Source: Anabaena sp. UHCC 0204
Lineage (GTDB): Bacteria; Cyanobacteriota; Cyanobacteriia; Cyanobacteriales; Nostocaceae
DNA: 64,000 bases
NCBI RefSeq assembly: GCF_009711975.1
Contig: NZ_VIKW01000024.1
Coordinates: forward strand, 1 to 64,000
Reading direction: 5' to 3'
In this document: positions 52,540-60,982 of the stretch, piece by piece
How positions within the stretch are numbered: the stretch's first letter is position 1
How the letters are laid out: each line of letters starts with the position of its first letter
Made by a program: the position numbers and the translations under genes
The notes under the pieces: model-generated
Told to the model about the DNA's origin: nothing
Database searches by the model: none
Seen by the model: only the letters and a program-made list of their open reading frames with translations

Positions 52540-52868
52540 ACTTTCAGCAAGCGATCGCAGTCTAGAGGTGTTAGAGTAGCTGTTAAACATCTTTGAGAAG
52601 TGCGACGCTCAATATCCAAATAAGTCAATCCTCTATACTCAAACTAACCCGTAACTATTTAAACCTTCATATTCCCATTTAAGTATTTATATTGAGAAAA
52701 AACCGGATTTATATTTCAATAGAAAGAAAAAATTATACTTAACCACTTGCCTTCACTTTCCTTAAATGCGATTAATTGCGATCGCATCGCAGCATAACAA
52801 AACATTGGAGCAGACAAATATGATATTTTAGTTTTGAGTTGGGAGTAATACCTGTTGAAATTTCCAAG
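52540..52868. other. Intergenic region containing a diverged repeat
   Basis: 329 bp. 52600-52745 and 52805-52850 resemble, in swapped order, the region 56894-57090 (shared stretches include gacaaatatgatattttag and ttttgagttgggag). No gene is supported upstream of ATG 52869. Confidence 0.6.
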
Positions 52869-53726
52869 ATGAATTTATCTAAAGACTTATTCTGCAAAGG
52901 TTTGCCAGTTAGTTTTTCTCTTGTCATAATCATGACTTTCCTTGCGCCGAAAGTAAAAGCTGAATATGCTTGCGGTGGCGCAGGTCTGGGAGAGATAGTG
53001 GTTGGGAGAACCCAAGGTGGGCATGGTGTCGCATCTGTTCTCCTTTGTGACAGAGACCCGAATTATCAAGAAGAGCAAGAGGATCGAGGGAGTGATAATT
53101 CTCGTTCTCGTTATTACGACCCTCAGTTTGCGGCTCTACAGTTTCAAGCCGCTTCTGCCATGAGCAATTTGCAACAACAAGCTCAATTATTGCAAGATCC
53201 AAAGTATCTGAAATATCTATCGGGTAGTTGGAAGCTTTTTCCTACTTCAAGGTTAGAGGGGGTAAAATCAGGTGGCTCTTGTGTTGCATCCTTTTTCAAG
53301 GCATCAATGGATCCAGAAGCTAAAAACGCTCCAGTCATGATCAATTTGTTGGGGCCAACTGGCAACGAGAAGTTTGCTCTCCTGACATTTGCAACCGAAA
53401 GTATTCCTAAACCTAAAACGATACAAACAATCACGGTTACTTTGATTCAAAACAATGACCCCCCTGCTACTGTCAAGGCATTCAATTACACAATGCCAGA
53501 TATGCCATTTGGGGTGATTGCTTTTGCTGTACCGACAATTGATGCAGCTTTAGCGGGGATAGAAGATGTCCAGAACTTTGATGTAAAAATAGATGGTAAG
53601 TCTGTTGCTAAGACCATGTGGCATAGTGGGCTAAAGGTAAAGGATGAATTCCGTAAGTGTTTAAATGGTAAACCTTATTCGGTAACGGAAATTGACATAG
53701 TGCCGGAGCGTTTGAAAAAACCATAA
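52869..53726 (+). CDS. Secreted hypothetical protein
   Basis: 285 residues from ATG 52869. Signal peptide with basic NLSKDLFCKG then VSFSLVIIMTFLAPKVKA and likely cleavage after AKA/EYA. The mature part has a Gly-rich start (YACGGAGLGEIVVG), a Gln-rich helix (FAALQFQAASAMSNLQQQAQ) and a beta-rich C-terminal domain. No recognised family. Between the methyltransferase and the ATPase, with repeats on both sides. A cargo gene of unknown role. Confidence 0.65.
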   Translation: MNLSKDLFCKGLPVSFSLVIIMTFLAPKVKAEYACGGAGLGEIVVGRTQGGHGVASVLLCDRDPNYQEEQEDRGSDNSRSRYYDPQFAALQFQAASAMSNLQQQAQLLQDPKYLKYLSGSWKLFPTSRLEGVKSGGSCVASFFKASMDPEAKNAPVMINLLGPTGNEKFALLTFATESIPKPKTIQTITVTLIQNNDPPATVKAFNYTMPDMPFGVIAFAVPTIDAALAGIEDVQNFDVKIDGKSVAKTMWHSGLKVKDEFRKCLNGKPYSVTEIDIVPERLKKP

Positions 53727-53737
53727 CTCAGAATTTT

Positions 53738-53770
53738 AGTCTCACGCAAAGGCGCAAAGACGCAAAGGTA
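53738..53770. repeat. cacgcaaaggcgcaaagacg-type repeat inside the element
   Basis: Same sequence family as the copies in the hyp operon gaps (29833, 32490). Confidence 0.7.
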
Positions 53771-53868
53771 AGAGTTTTAAAGGTTCAATTTAGGAATTTC
53801 ATACCTCAATATGGCTATCGCCACGCAGGCTATCAGCAACACCCAAAATGTCTAATCATTCAAAATAC

Positions 53869-55425
53869 TTACGCCCGAATCACAGTAATCCGACGTTGAT
53901 TTTCCGTAACCACAACCTGAGTTGACAAACGCTCTTCCATTGGTAGGGCATTTTTACGCCTATCAAACACAAATAACCAACCAAAATCCAACCCCAAACG
54001 CCCTAAATAGGATTCTAACTGCTCAATACCCTCAATTTGGGGATCGCGCTTTTTCTCCCTCCACACCTTTAACTCAATACCTAACGTGACATCTTTGTAA
54101 CGCAGACATAAATCCATTCTGTCACTACCAATTGCATATTCCCGTTCCAAAATTCCACCACCATTAATAACACGATGTAAGAAAGCCATTAATACTATGT
54201 GGGGTGCAATTTCATGGTAGCCAGTGCTACCTAATAATGGTTCTCCATGTTGTCGCCAAAATTTGAGAAATGCTGCAAGTAACGCATCTATATTTAATTC
54301 ACCTTCTGGAGTTAACCAAGTTGGTGCAATCATTGGTAAAGAAGCCATTGGTGTCACGGTTAATACTCTGGGTAAAACTTCCCGATAAATGGGATTAGCA
54401 ATAGTTAATCCTCCGTAGGGGTGCATTTTACATAATCCTAAATCAATCACAAATTGAATATCATCGTTGGGTATATTTCCTAATTCTAAACCTGCTAACA
54501 TCGGCTCGATAATGGCTTTGATTCTTGGTTCTCGTAAGCGTTCAGCTAAACTATCTAAATGAGTGTCTTGACGAGAAATTAATATTTCCTTTGCCTGTAA
54601 AATATGTTCTTTTGTAATAGCAATACTTCTATCTTTAACCATTTTTTCCACAACTTCTTTAGCCAGAGCATTAACTAACCAAGGTTGTCCTTGAGTTAAA
54701 TCAAAAGCTGTTGCTGTAGCTTCTGGTGTGAAAATTTGTCCTGTTGCTGCTGTATGTTGTTGATATAGTTCTACCACTTCCTCTGCATTAAAATTTCTCA
54801 GGGTAATAGAACTAACTTTAATATTAAAAGGACTGGATGTATTTAGTCGTTCACTACCACCAGATGCTACTTTATAATCTCGCACATCTCGTAAACCAAT
54901 TAATCCTACCGATGAGGGAAAATTTTCTGGGCGATTGGGAAAACCATCTCGTAATTGTCGTAAAACTGAAATTAAAGTTTGGTCTTGTAAAGAATCAATT
55001 TCATCTATAAATAATATTAAAGGACGATCAATAGCTTTAGACCAACTTCTTAAAAAAGACTTAATTCTATTTCCTGCTTCTTCCTGTTGCCATTGTTTAA
55101 CAGGTGGTTGTAATTCTGGAGGTAAGTTATCTTCAATTGTATTTTGCCAAGCTCCCAAAATCGCTAATTCTGCTGCACCTGGGTCATGATTAAATGCACT
55201 TCCTACTTCTGCTGATACCATGACTGCTGCATAATTTCCTGTGGCCGTAAGTTGCTGTGCTAGGGCTAACATTGCTGTTGTTTTCCCTGTTTGTCGCGGT
55301 GCGTGAAGGACAAAATAACTACGCTGTTGGATTAGCTCCTCCAAATCGGGTAATCGTGTTGTTGGAGATAGCATATAGTGGATATCATCTTCACAAGGAC
55401 CTGCAATATTAAACCAGCGAGACAT
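53869..55425 (-). CDS. AAA-like ATPase with PD-(D/E)XK nuclease-like C-terminus
   Basis: 518 residues from ATG 55425. ATPase at about 30-300: Walker A HAPRQTGKTTAMLALAQQL, Walker B RPLILFIDEIDSL, sensor region VGLIGLRDVRDYK, and a winged-helix-like part. The C-terminal 130 residues contain GSDRMDLCLRYKDVTLGIELKVWR: a D ... ExK arrangement as in PD-(D/E)XK nucleases. This two-domain family is widespread in cyanobacteria, often as accessory genes of unproven function; defence is possible. Complete, with no damage seen. Confidence 0.83.
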   Translation of the reverse strand: MSRWFNIAGPCEDDIHYMLSPTTRLPDLEELIQQRSYFVLHAPRQTGKTTAMLALAQQLTATGNYAAVMVSAEVGSAFNHDPGAAELAILGAWQNTIEDNLPPELQPPVKQWQQEEAGNRIKSFLRSWSKAIDRPLILFIDEIDSLQDQTLISVLRQLRDGFPNRPENFPSSVGLIGLRDVRDYKVASGGSERLNTSSPFNIKVSSITLRNFNAEEVVELYQQHTAATGQIFTPEATATAFDLTQGQPWLVNALAKEVVEKMVKDRSIAITKEHILQAKEILISRQDTHLDSLAERLREPRIKAIIEPMLAGLELGNIPNDDIQFVIDLGLCKMHPYGGLTIANPIYREVLPRVLTVTPMASLPMIAPTWLTPEGELNIDALLAAFLKFWRQHGEPLLGSTGYHEIAPHIVLMAFLHRVINGGGILEREYAIGSDRMDLCLRYKDVTLGIELKVWREKKRDPQIEGIEQLESYLGRLGLDFGWLFVFDRRKNALPMEERLSTQVVVTENQRRITVIRA

Positions 55426-55659
55426 AGGATTTTGGCAGTTGGCGAACACTTTTAAGTTTAGACGATTTTGGAGTTGGGGATGGAAGGAAGGGCTAATTGG
55501 GGATTTTTGTTTGTTTAAGCATCGGGTAGATATACCGAATCATTCCGTCTATTACCCGGAAAAGGATAATAGCCAGAAAATTTATTGCTATCCACCAAGA
55601 TTTAGGTAGTTATATGGAAATTTTCTGTATAATACGTGGATATTGAGGATATTCGCAAA

Positions 55660-56832
55660 ATGGAAATAAAACCCCCTCCTCGGCTAGTTACTCTTGATAC
55701 ACAGGTTTTTAATAGCTATAATTTTCACTATAATTCTAAGCCTTTTCAAACCTTAGTTAAACTTTCTCAGGAAGAAAAAATCAGACTTCTTTTAACTTCT
55801 GTTACTCTTGATGAATTAAGAGCGCATATTATCGAAGGTGCTAAATTAGCATCAGAAGCAGTCAAGACAGGTATAAACCATTTAGATAATACACGATCCA
55901 AACCAACAAAAGGTAAGGAAAAAATAAAAATCTCTAAGAATTCTGACTTACTATATGAATTCAAGAAGAAAGTCCAAGAACTTGTACCAAATTTCGAGCA
56001 AATTAAACATGAGCTTTTAGACAAACTTGAGATTTTTTTGCAGGAAACTGATTTTCAAAAAATAGAAGTTGATCAAGTTTCAGTGGTTGATATTTTTGAA
56101 AATTATTTTTCTGGTAATCCACCATTTGGCGAAGGAAAAAAGAAATCTGAGTTTCCAGATGCTTTTGCGCTCTTAGCTCTTAAAAAGGAGGCAAAAGACA
56201 GAAAAAAAATAATCTATGTCGTTAGTGGAGATTCCGATTGGGAGAAGTTTTGTTCATCAAGTGAAGACCTATGTTGGATTGGAAATCTCGATGAATTATT
56301 AGAAAATATAATTCGAGAAACTGATTCAGATGAGGTTGACGTATGTTATGAACTTTATAGGGACAAAGAAAATGAAATAGAAAGATACATAGAGGATAAA
56401 TTCTCAGATTTAGATTTTTCAATTGATTTGTCTGGAAGTAGTTTGATTGAATGGGGCAGTGAAGAAATTGAAGTTAATGTTAATTCAGTATATATCATTA
56501 ATTCCTCATTGGTTGAAATTGACGATTCTGATTTAGATCAACCTTCAGTAGTGTTTGAGTTAGAAGCAGAGGTAAATTATGATGCAAATGTAAGCTATGA
56601 GAGCTTAGAATATGCAATTTATGACAGAGAAGATGGTATGTACTATGGAGGAGAAACAATAGATACAGTGTTTACTCAGTCGGTTAAGTTGAATGTGGAA
56701 GTTATGCTCACTCTATCTAGAGATAAAGACTATTCCTTGTGTGATGCCGATGTAGAAGATATTACTATAGATCCGAATAATACTTTAGGTGAAATAGTTA
56801 TTGATACAGGCTTTAAGGATGACTATTACTAG
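55660..56832 (+). CDS. Large PIN-domain protein (DUF4935-like)
   Basis: 390 residues from ATG 55660. PIN domain at about 8-215: RLVTLDTQVFNSYNFHYNSK with the first Asp, TSVTLDELRAHI with the Glu, EFPDAFALLALKKEAKDRKK and IYVVSGDSDWEKF with the last Asp. All metal residues are present, so an RNase or DNase activity is plausible. The C-terminal 170 residues are acidic and beta-rich, of unknown fold. No small antitoxin is adjacent. PIN proteins of this kind occur in defence and abortive systems. The next plus-strand repeat lies 60 bp beyond its end. Confidence 0.8.
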   Translation: MEIKPPPRLVTLDTQVFNSYNFHYNSKPFQTLVKLSQEEKIRLLLTSVTLDELRAHIIEGAKLASEAVKTGINHLDNTRSKPTKGKEKIKISKNSDLLYEFKKKVQELVPNFEQIKHELLDKLEIFLQETDFQKIEVDQVSVVDIFENYFSGNPPFGEGKKKSEFPDAFALLALKKEAKDRKKIIYVVSGDSDWEKFCSSSEDLCWIGNLDELLENIIRETDSDEVDVCYELYRDKENEIERYIEDKFSDLDFSIDLSGSSLIEWGSEEIEVNVNSVYIINSSLVEIDDSDLDQPSVVFELEAEVNYDANVSYESLEYAIYDREDGMYYGGETIDTVFTQSVKLNVEVMLTLSRDKDYSLCDADVEDITIDPNNTLGEIVIDTGFKDDYY

Positions 56833-57132
56833 ATCAATAACCTACAACTAAAATTTTTACAGTGCGATCGCCTTATACGAATTGTGATCGCAATATAAAA
56901 AATCATTGGAGCGGACAAATATGATATTTTAGTTTTGAGTTGGGAGCGATCGCTCAATTTCCAAACAAATAAATACTTCTATACTCAAACAAGTATGTAA
57001 TTATTTAAACGCAGATATTACCATTTGCGTATTTATATTGATAAAATCCTGGCTTATACTTCAATATAAATAAAATGTTGTGTTACTGAAATTATATGGA
57101 AAATCAGAAAATTATAGCACTACAAAATATCT
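56833..57132. other. Intergenic region containing a diverged repeat
   Basis: 300 bp with two HIP1 sites and the counterpart of the repeat at 52600-52850. No gene seen. Confidence 0.6.
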
Positions 57133-57543
57133 TCAGTTCAAATCATGACCTTTTGGTTGTGATAGATCCATTACTTCGGTAAACCGGGAATATTTCACCT
57201 CGCTAGTTGGGGGAAACTGTGCAGAAACAGCCATTAAACCGACTTTGATATCCTCATAAAAAATCACACCACCAATTCGTCCGTCGGCTTGGAATGGTCC
57301 GTGGAAAAATTGATGTCGGGGAATATAAATGAGGAGAGAATTGGTAATTTTGACGTTTTGACCAAATAGTTGTTGACAGGTTTTTTTGACAACTGCATCT
57401 ATATATTGATTCTGCACAGGTTGACCCAAGTTGATGAATTTGGGATGATCCGCAAAATGATCCATGTAATATGACCAGATGTTAGACAAATCTTTTTCTT
57501 CAGTGAGTATTTGCTTGAGTTCCTGCCATCGTTTGAAATTCAT
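57133..57543 (-). CDS. Conserved hypothetical protein near the hupL junction
   Basis: 136 residues: FKRWQELKQILTEEKDLSNI, WSYYMDHFADHPKFINLGQP, SLLIYIPRHQFFHGPFQADG, RIGGVIFYEDIKVGLMAVSA. Cytoplasmic, with no known catalytic motif. It is the last cargo gene before the N-terminal hupL site and reads away from it. I do not recognise the family. Confidence 0.6.
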   Translation of the reverse strand: MNFKRWQELKQILTEEKDLSNIWSYYMDHFADHPKFINLGQPVQNQYIDAVVKKTCQQLFGQNVKITNSLLIYIPRHQFFHGPFQADGRIGGVIFYEDIKVGLMAVSAQFPPTSEVKYSRFTEVMDLSQPKGHDLN

Positions 57544-57774
57544 AATATGGGTAGATTGGATTATTCTTTGCTTACTAAAAATTTACCATAGTTATGCTGG
57601 TTAATCTAGGTTTAGGGAAAAATTAGGTAACGTCTGAAAATACTAAATAGCTGTTAGTAGATAAAAATAAATGGACTTTATGATATGGCTGGGGTGGATT
57701 TATCGTCTAATTTAAGGAAAAATCAGGGAATAATCAGACCTATCCTGAGAAATCCTGACTATATAAGCAATTCC

Positions 57775-58296
57775 CTAATTTATTTCCATATAACTGCTGT
57801 GCGGCCATTGTCCACCTAATAAGGCGTAGATTTCTACAGGTTTTCCAGAAATTGTAATCCCGATTTCATAGGATTTACCTGTAAAAGCTGCAAAGCGTCG
57901 GCAAGCTTCATCATAAAAGTGACTACGGCGATAATTTTTATTAGTTAAATCAATCGCAAATAGTCCGTAAAAGTAGCGAGGAATACTTTGAATTGTTTCG
58001 ACGATTTGACCTAAGTTTCTCGCCAAAATTGCATTTCTAGGAACTTCTGTTCCCCAAGCTGTATCCAACGCCCAAGAGGCGGAACTGAGGTGAGAACCAC
58101 CACAAATTCCGCAAATTCTGGGGGTGACAATTAAGCCAGCTTGAGGATCTTTTCCGCGTAAAATTATTTCAAATCCGCGAAAAAGTTCAGCATGAGTCCA
58201 GGCGTTTGTGACATATCCATTTTCGATTTCAACACGCACATCTAAATCACCCTCGACTCTACCAACGGGTGAAATATCTAAGGTTTGAATTGGCAT
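57775..58296 (-). CDS. hupL: Uptake [NiFe] hydrogenase large subunit HupL, N-terminal part
   Basis: 173 codons: 170 of HupL plus three from the element (EIN) and a stop at 57775. Starts MPIQTLDISPVGRVEGDLDV. The first nickel motif RICGICGGSHLSSA is present, as are AILARNLGQIVETIQSI and GGQWPHSSYM, where the repeat begins. In the unexcised state it makes a truncated, inactive product; joined across the repeat it continues VPGGVMCAPTL. It follows hupS on the same strand, as an operon. Confidence 0.97.
   Translation of the reverse strand: MPIQTLDISPVGRVEGDLDVRVEIENGYVTNAWTHAELFRGFEIILRGKDPQAGLIVTPRICGICGGSHLSSASWALDTAWGTEVPRNAILARNLGQIVETIQSIPRYFYGLFAIDLTNKNYRRSHFYDEACRRFAAFTGKSYEIGITISGKPVEIYALLGGQWPHSSYMEIN
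57786..57801 (-). other. hupL element recombination site, N-terminal side (16-bp direct repeat)
   Basis: Plus strand ccatataactgctgtg; complement CACAGCAGTTATATGG, encoding the H-S-S-Y-M of HupL. One base differs from the other site, and both CAC and CAT encode His. Confidence 0.93.
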
Positions 58297-58330
58297 AATT
58301 TTGGGTAATTGGTGATTGGTAATGACGAAT

Positions 58331-58402
58331 GTAAGGGCGAAGCATTCAGGCGATAAATTATCGTTTTTTCCAAAGGTTATTTTCTGAATGCTTCGCCCCT
58401 AC
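58331..58402 (-). promoter_or_regulatory. Hairpin in the hupS-hupL intergenic region
   Basis: Arms gtaagggcgaagcattcag (58331-58349) and ctgaatgcttcgcccctac (58384-58402) pair along 19 bp with one mismatch, with a 34-base AT-rich loop. The right arm touches the hupS stop codon. It is a copy of a common cyanobacterial repeat and could stabilise hupS mRNA or attenuate read-through into hupL. Confidence 0.75.
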
Positions 58403-59364
58403 TAAACGGTGAAAAAGTCTTCGTCTGTCCATTTTGGGGCTGCGTCTTTTGCAACAACGGTGAGGACTGCGTAATCTTTGTGGTTAGTTCCTGGTGGTAT
58501 TTCTTTGGGAACGCCCATGACGGTTTGGGTTTTAAATACTGTTCCGGGTTTGAGGTCGAAAAAGGGAAATTCGGGTTCTGTGCAACCTATACAGGGCATT
58601 CCGGCGCGGGTTTTGGAGGAGACGCGATTCCAAAGAATGCGGTTACAGGAGGCATGAGTCATGGGTCCACGACAACCTAAGTCGTAAAATAAACAACCTT
58701 TGCGTTGTCCAAATTCGGAGGTTGTGGCTTTGTATGCAAAGTGTATATTGCGGGTACAACCGGTTTCGGCATAGGTGTTGAAGAAGGTTTGGGGACGATG
58801 CAGTTCATCGAGAACTATATCATCAATTCGACCTGTGGCGATCGCTACTAATATCTGCGTTATCCAGTCGGGGTGTGCGGGACAACCGGGAATATTAATC
58901 ACAGGTAAGCCGGCTTGACTGACAAAATCTTTACCTAAAAAACCGCCTTCTTTGCGTTTGAGAAATTGCAGTCCTTTGGAGTCGCTGGGGTTGGGTGACA
59001 TGGCGGGAATTCCTCCCCATGTTGCACAGTCTCCTACCGCAACAATAAATTTCGCAACTTTGCTTAATTCGTTTAACCAATCTTTCATGGGACGGTCGGC
59101 AAACCTGTTCCATTCTCCTGTACCATTAGGAGCATTAATTACGCTACCTTCAAATACTAAAATATCTAAAGGAATTTTCCCGGAAATACAGTCATGTAGC
59201 AGTTTTTGTAAGTTTTCACCTAGTTCCATACCCAAGGAGGGATGCCAAAGTATCTTCATACCGAAATCAGCTATTAAATCGCAAGCTGTCGGTTCTTCAG
59301 CATTAAGAAATGACATGGTGTCACCTGAACAAGCGCCACCTTGTAGCCACAGTACATTAGTCAT
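58402..59364 (-). CDS. hupS: Uptake [NiFe] hydrogenase small subunit HupS
   Basis: 320 residues from ATG 59364 (TNVLWLQGGACSGDTMSFLN), the usual length; the frame extends 25 codons upstream without similarity. Fe-S ligands: CSGD and GDCATWGG, INIPGCPAHPDW for the proximal cluster, then ETGCTRNIHFAYKATTSEFG, CLFYDLGCRGPMTHASCN and GMPCIGCTEPEFPFF for the medial and distal clusters. No twin-arginine signal, as in cyanobacterial HupS. Carries electrons from the HupL site. In front of hupL with a 105-bp hairpin-containing gap. Confidence 0.97.
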   Translation of the reverse strand: MTNVLWLQGGACSGDTMSFLNAEEPTACDLIADFGMKILWHPSLGMELGENLQKLLHDCISGKIPLDILVFEGSVINAPNGTGEWNRFADRPMKDWLNELSKVAKFIVAVGDCATWGGIPAMSPNPSDSKGLQFLKRKEGGFLGKDFVSQAGLPVINIPGCPAHPDWITQILVAIATGRIDDIVLDELHRPQTFFNTYAETGCTRNIHFAYKATTSEFGQRKGCLFYDLGCRGPMTHASCNRILWNRVSSKTRAGMPCIGCTEPEFPFFDLKPGTVFKTQTVMGVPKEIPPGTNHKDYAVLTVVAKDAAPKWTDEDFFTV

Positions 59365-59599
59365 TAGCTGTGTATTTTTATATGTGTTGACAATGCACAA
59401 TTGCAGAATTTCTGTAGGGGGATAATTTCCCCTGACCAAGAGGATTTACTTGTAGAGAATAACCGATTAATTAATATTTATTATTTTAAATTAAGGTGTT
59501 ATTTACGGCAATTCACTTTCTTTAAAGAAAACTTAATAATTAACCATATCAGATATTATCCTAACAAGGAAATTGAGGGTAAGATTATAGACATATCAA

Positions 59600-59803
59600 T
59601 TAATCAACAGTATCTGAGAGAATTTCCCCAACTTTCAGAGTTTTTCCTGCTACTGTTACTTGATCATCGTCTACTAATTTCCGTCCTCTCCGTGTTTCGA
59701 CTATACCATTAACTTTGACTTCACCATCAATAATCATTAATTTGGCTTGACCTCCGGTGGAGGTTATTCCCGAAAACTTTAAAAACTGGTCGAGTTTAAT
59801 CAT
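59600..59803 (-). CDS. S4-domain RNA-binding protein (YbcJ/YlmH-like)
   Basis: 67 residues comprising one S4 domain: IKLDQFLKFSGITSTGGQAK, LMIIDGEVKVNGIVETRRGR, KLVDDDQVTVAGKTL. Lone S4 proteins of this size bind structured RNA, probably rRNA. Its 5' end faces narM on the same strand, 51 bp away, so the two may be cotranscribed. Confidence 0.85.
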   Translation of the reverse strand: MIKLDQFLKFSGITSTGGQAKLMIIDGEVKVNGIVETRRGRKLVDDDQVTVAGKTLKVGEILSDTVD

Positions 59804-59854
59804 CTTGTTATACCAACTATTGGAAAAGTATCATCTATAGCAATATACCAGGAT

Positions 59855-60316
59855 TTAAGATTTTGGCAACAAATTAAATTCTTGTAATGCTGGTAAAAAG
59901 TTTTTATTTTCATGGCTAGGACGACTCAGTTTAATCAAGGCAAACCGTTGTAAAATAGTTAAACTTTTCCATGCCTCAATTGTGATAGTTACACCTATTT
60001 CCTGAGCTTTTTCGTGAATACTGCTAGGAATAGTGGTAACATCTATCCATGCTGGATAAGGTTCAATTGGTAATTCAGCTACAGGTTTACCTGTCAGTTG
60101 CAATACCAACTCTTGAATATAATATCTATAATCATGAATTTGCCTATCTGTATCGCACGGTAATGTCATTAAATTTTGACGTGATGCTTGATTCATCTGA
60201 TTCCATTGAGCTAATTTTAGCTTAATACCGCAAGTATCGAGTTTATAGCGTACTTGCATAGGAATACAACGCCAAGAATCAACAAAATCTGCTTCAAATT
60301 CAAAAAAATTTGTCAT
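59855..60316 (-). CDS. narM: Nitrate reductase-associated protein NarM
   Basis: 153 residues from ATG 60316 (TNFFEFEADFVDSWRCIPMQ, the family start; the frame extends 18 codons upstream over promoter DNA). Continues VRYKLDTCGIKLKLAQWNQM, SRQNLMTLPCDTDRQIHDYR and ALIKLSRPSHENKNFLPALQ. Fits TIGR02664/NarM, needed for active cyanobacterial nitrate reductase. Divergent from mobA by 66 bp; both serve Mo-dependent nitrate reduction, which supports the call. Confidence 0.82.
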   Translation of the reverse strand: MTNFFEFEADFVDSWRCIPMQVRYKLDTCGIKLKLAQWNQMNQASRQNLMTLPCDTDRQIHDYRYYIQELVLQLTGKPVAELPIEPYPAWIDVTTIPSSIHEKAQEIGVTITIEAWKSLTILQRFALIKLSRPSHENKNFLPALQEFNLLPKS

Positions 60317-60382
60317 AAAATTCGTGTTATTGATTTTAAAAATGGACAATGGATAATTGACAATTGACAATTAATAAATATT

Positions 60383-60982
60383 ATGAACACTGATTTACAA
60401 TATCATGTAACTACTATTATTTTAGCAGGTGGTAAAAGCACTCGCATGGGTAGGGATAAAGCCTTAATTCCTATGGGCGGTGTACCCATGTTACAATTAA
60501 TTTGTACTATTGCTGAAGCTTGTACTCATAAAGTTTATGTAGTGACTCCTTGGCCAGAACGTTATCAAGACTTGTTAACACCTAATAGTCAATTTATTCC
60601 CGAAATTCCTTTAGCTGGGGAAACTGGAAATGAATCGCGCACCCATGGACCACTTGTAGGTTTTATGCAAGGGTTAACAATGGTAGAAACAAATTGGGTT
60701 TTATTATTAGCTTGTGATTTACCAAATTTACGGCTAGAAATATTACAAGCATGGATATCTAAATTAGATACAATTCCTGAAAATGCGGTTGCGGCTTTGG
60801 TACAAGATCATCAAATTTGGCAACCTTTATGCGGTTTTTATCGTCGTCGTTGTTTATCAGAATTAACCCAGTATATTGAAGAAGGTGGACGTTCATTTCA
60901 ACAATGGTTAAAGTCGTATCATGTAGAAGTATTACCTTTAGCAGATCCAGAAATGCTATTTAATTTTAACAGTCCTGTATAG
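60383..60982 (+). CDS. mobA: Molybdenum cofactor guanylyltransferase
   Basis: 199 residues. Nucleotide-binding ILAGGKSTRMGRDKALIPMG, then FIPEIPLAGETGNESRTHGP, the metal-binding LLLACDLPNLRLEIL and WQPLCGFYRRRC. Adds GMP to molybdopterin to make the bis-MGD cofactor of nitrate reductase. Complete. Shares a 66-bp divergent promoter region with narM; no clear NtcA site seen by eye. Confidence 0.92.
   Translation: MNTDLQYHVTTIILAGGKSTRMGRDKALIPMGGVPMLQLICTIAEACTHKVYVVTPWPERYQDLLTPNSQFIPEIPLAGETGNESRTHGPLVGFMQGLTMVETNWVLLLACDLPNLRLEILQAWISKLDTIPENAVAALVQDHQIWQPLCGFYRRRCLSELTQYIEEGGRSFQQWLKSYHVEVLPLADPEMLFNFNSPV

Larger units (their letters stand above)
39887..57801. mobile_element. hupL excision element (about 17.9 kb) with xisC-type recombinase
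   Basis: DNA between 16-bp direct repeats that splits hupL. Recombination removes 17,899 bp and restores a 531-codon hupL. In Anabaena PCC 7120 the equivalent element is about 10.5 kb and leaves the chromosome late in heterocyst development. The cargo here is larger: XisC, a TIR plus caspase-like pair, several toxin-antitoxin or toxin-immunity modules (some decayed), GGDEF, HNH, GNAT, methyltransferase, AAA ATPase, PIN and secreted proteins. Excision itself is inferred from sequence; the assembly shows the unexcised, vegetative form. Confidence 0.93.

Noticed and set aside
59365-59599. NtcA site in the hupS promoter
   Set aside because: No GTA-N8-TAC palindrome was found in this gap on inspection.
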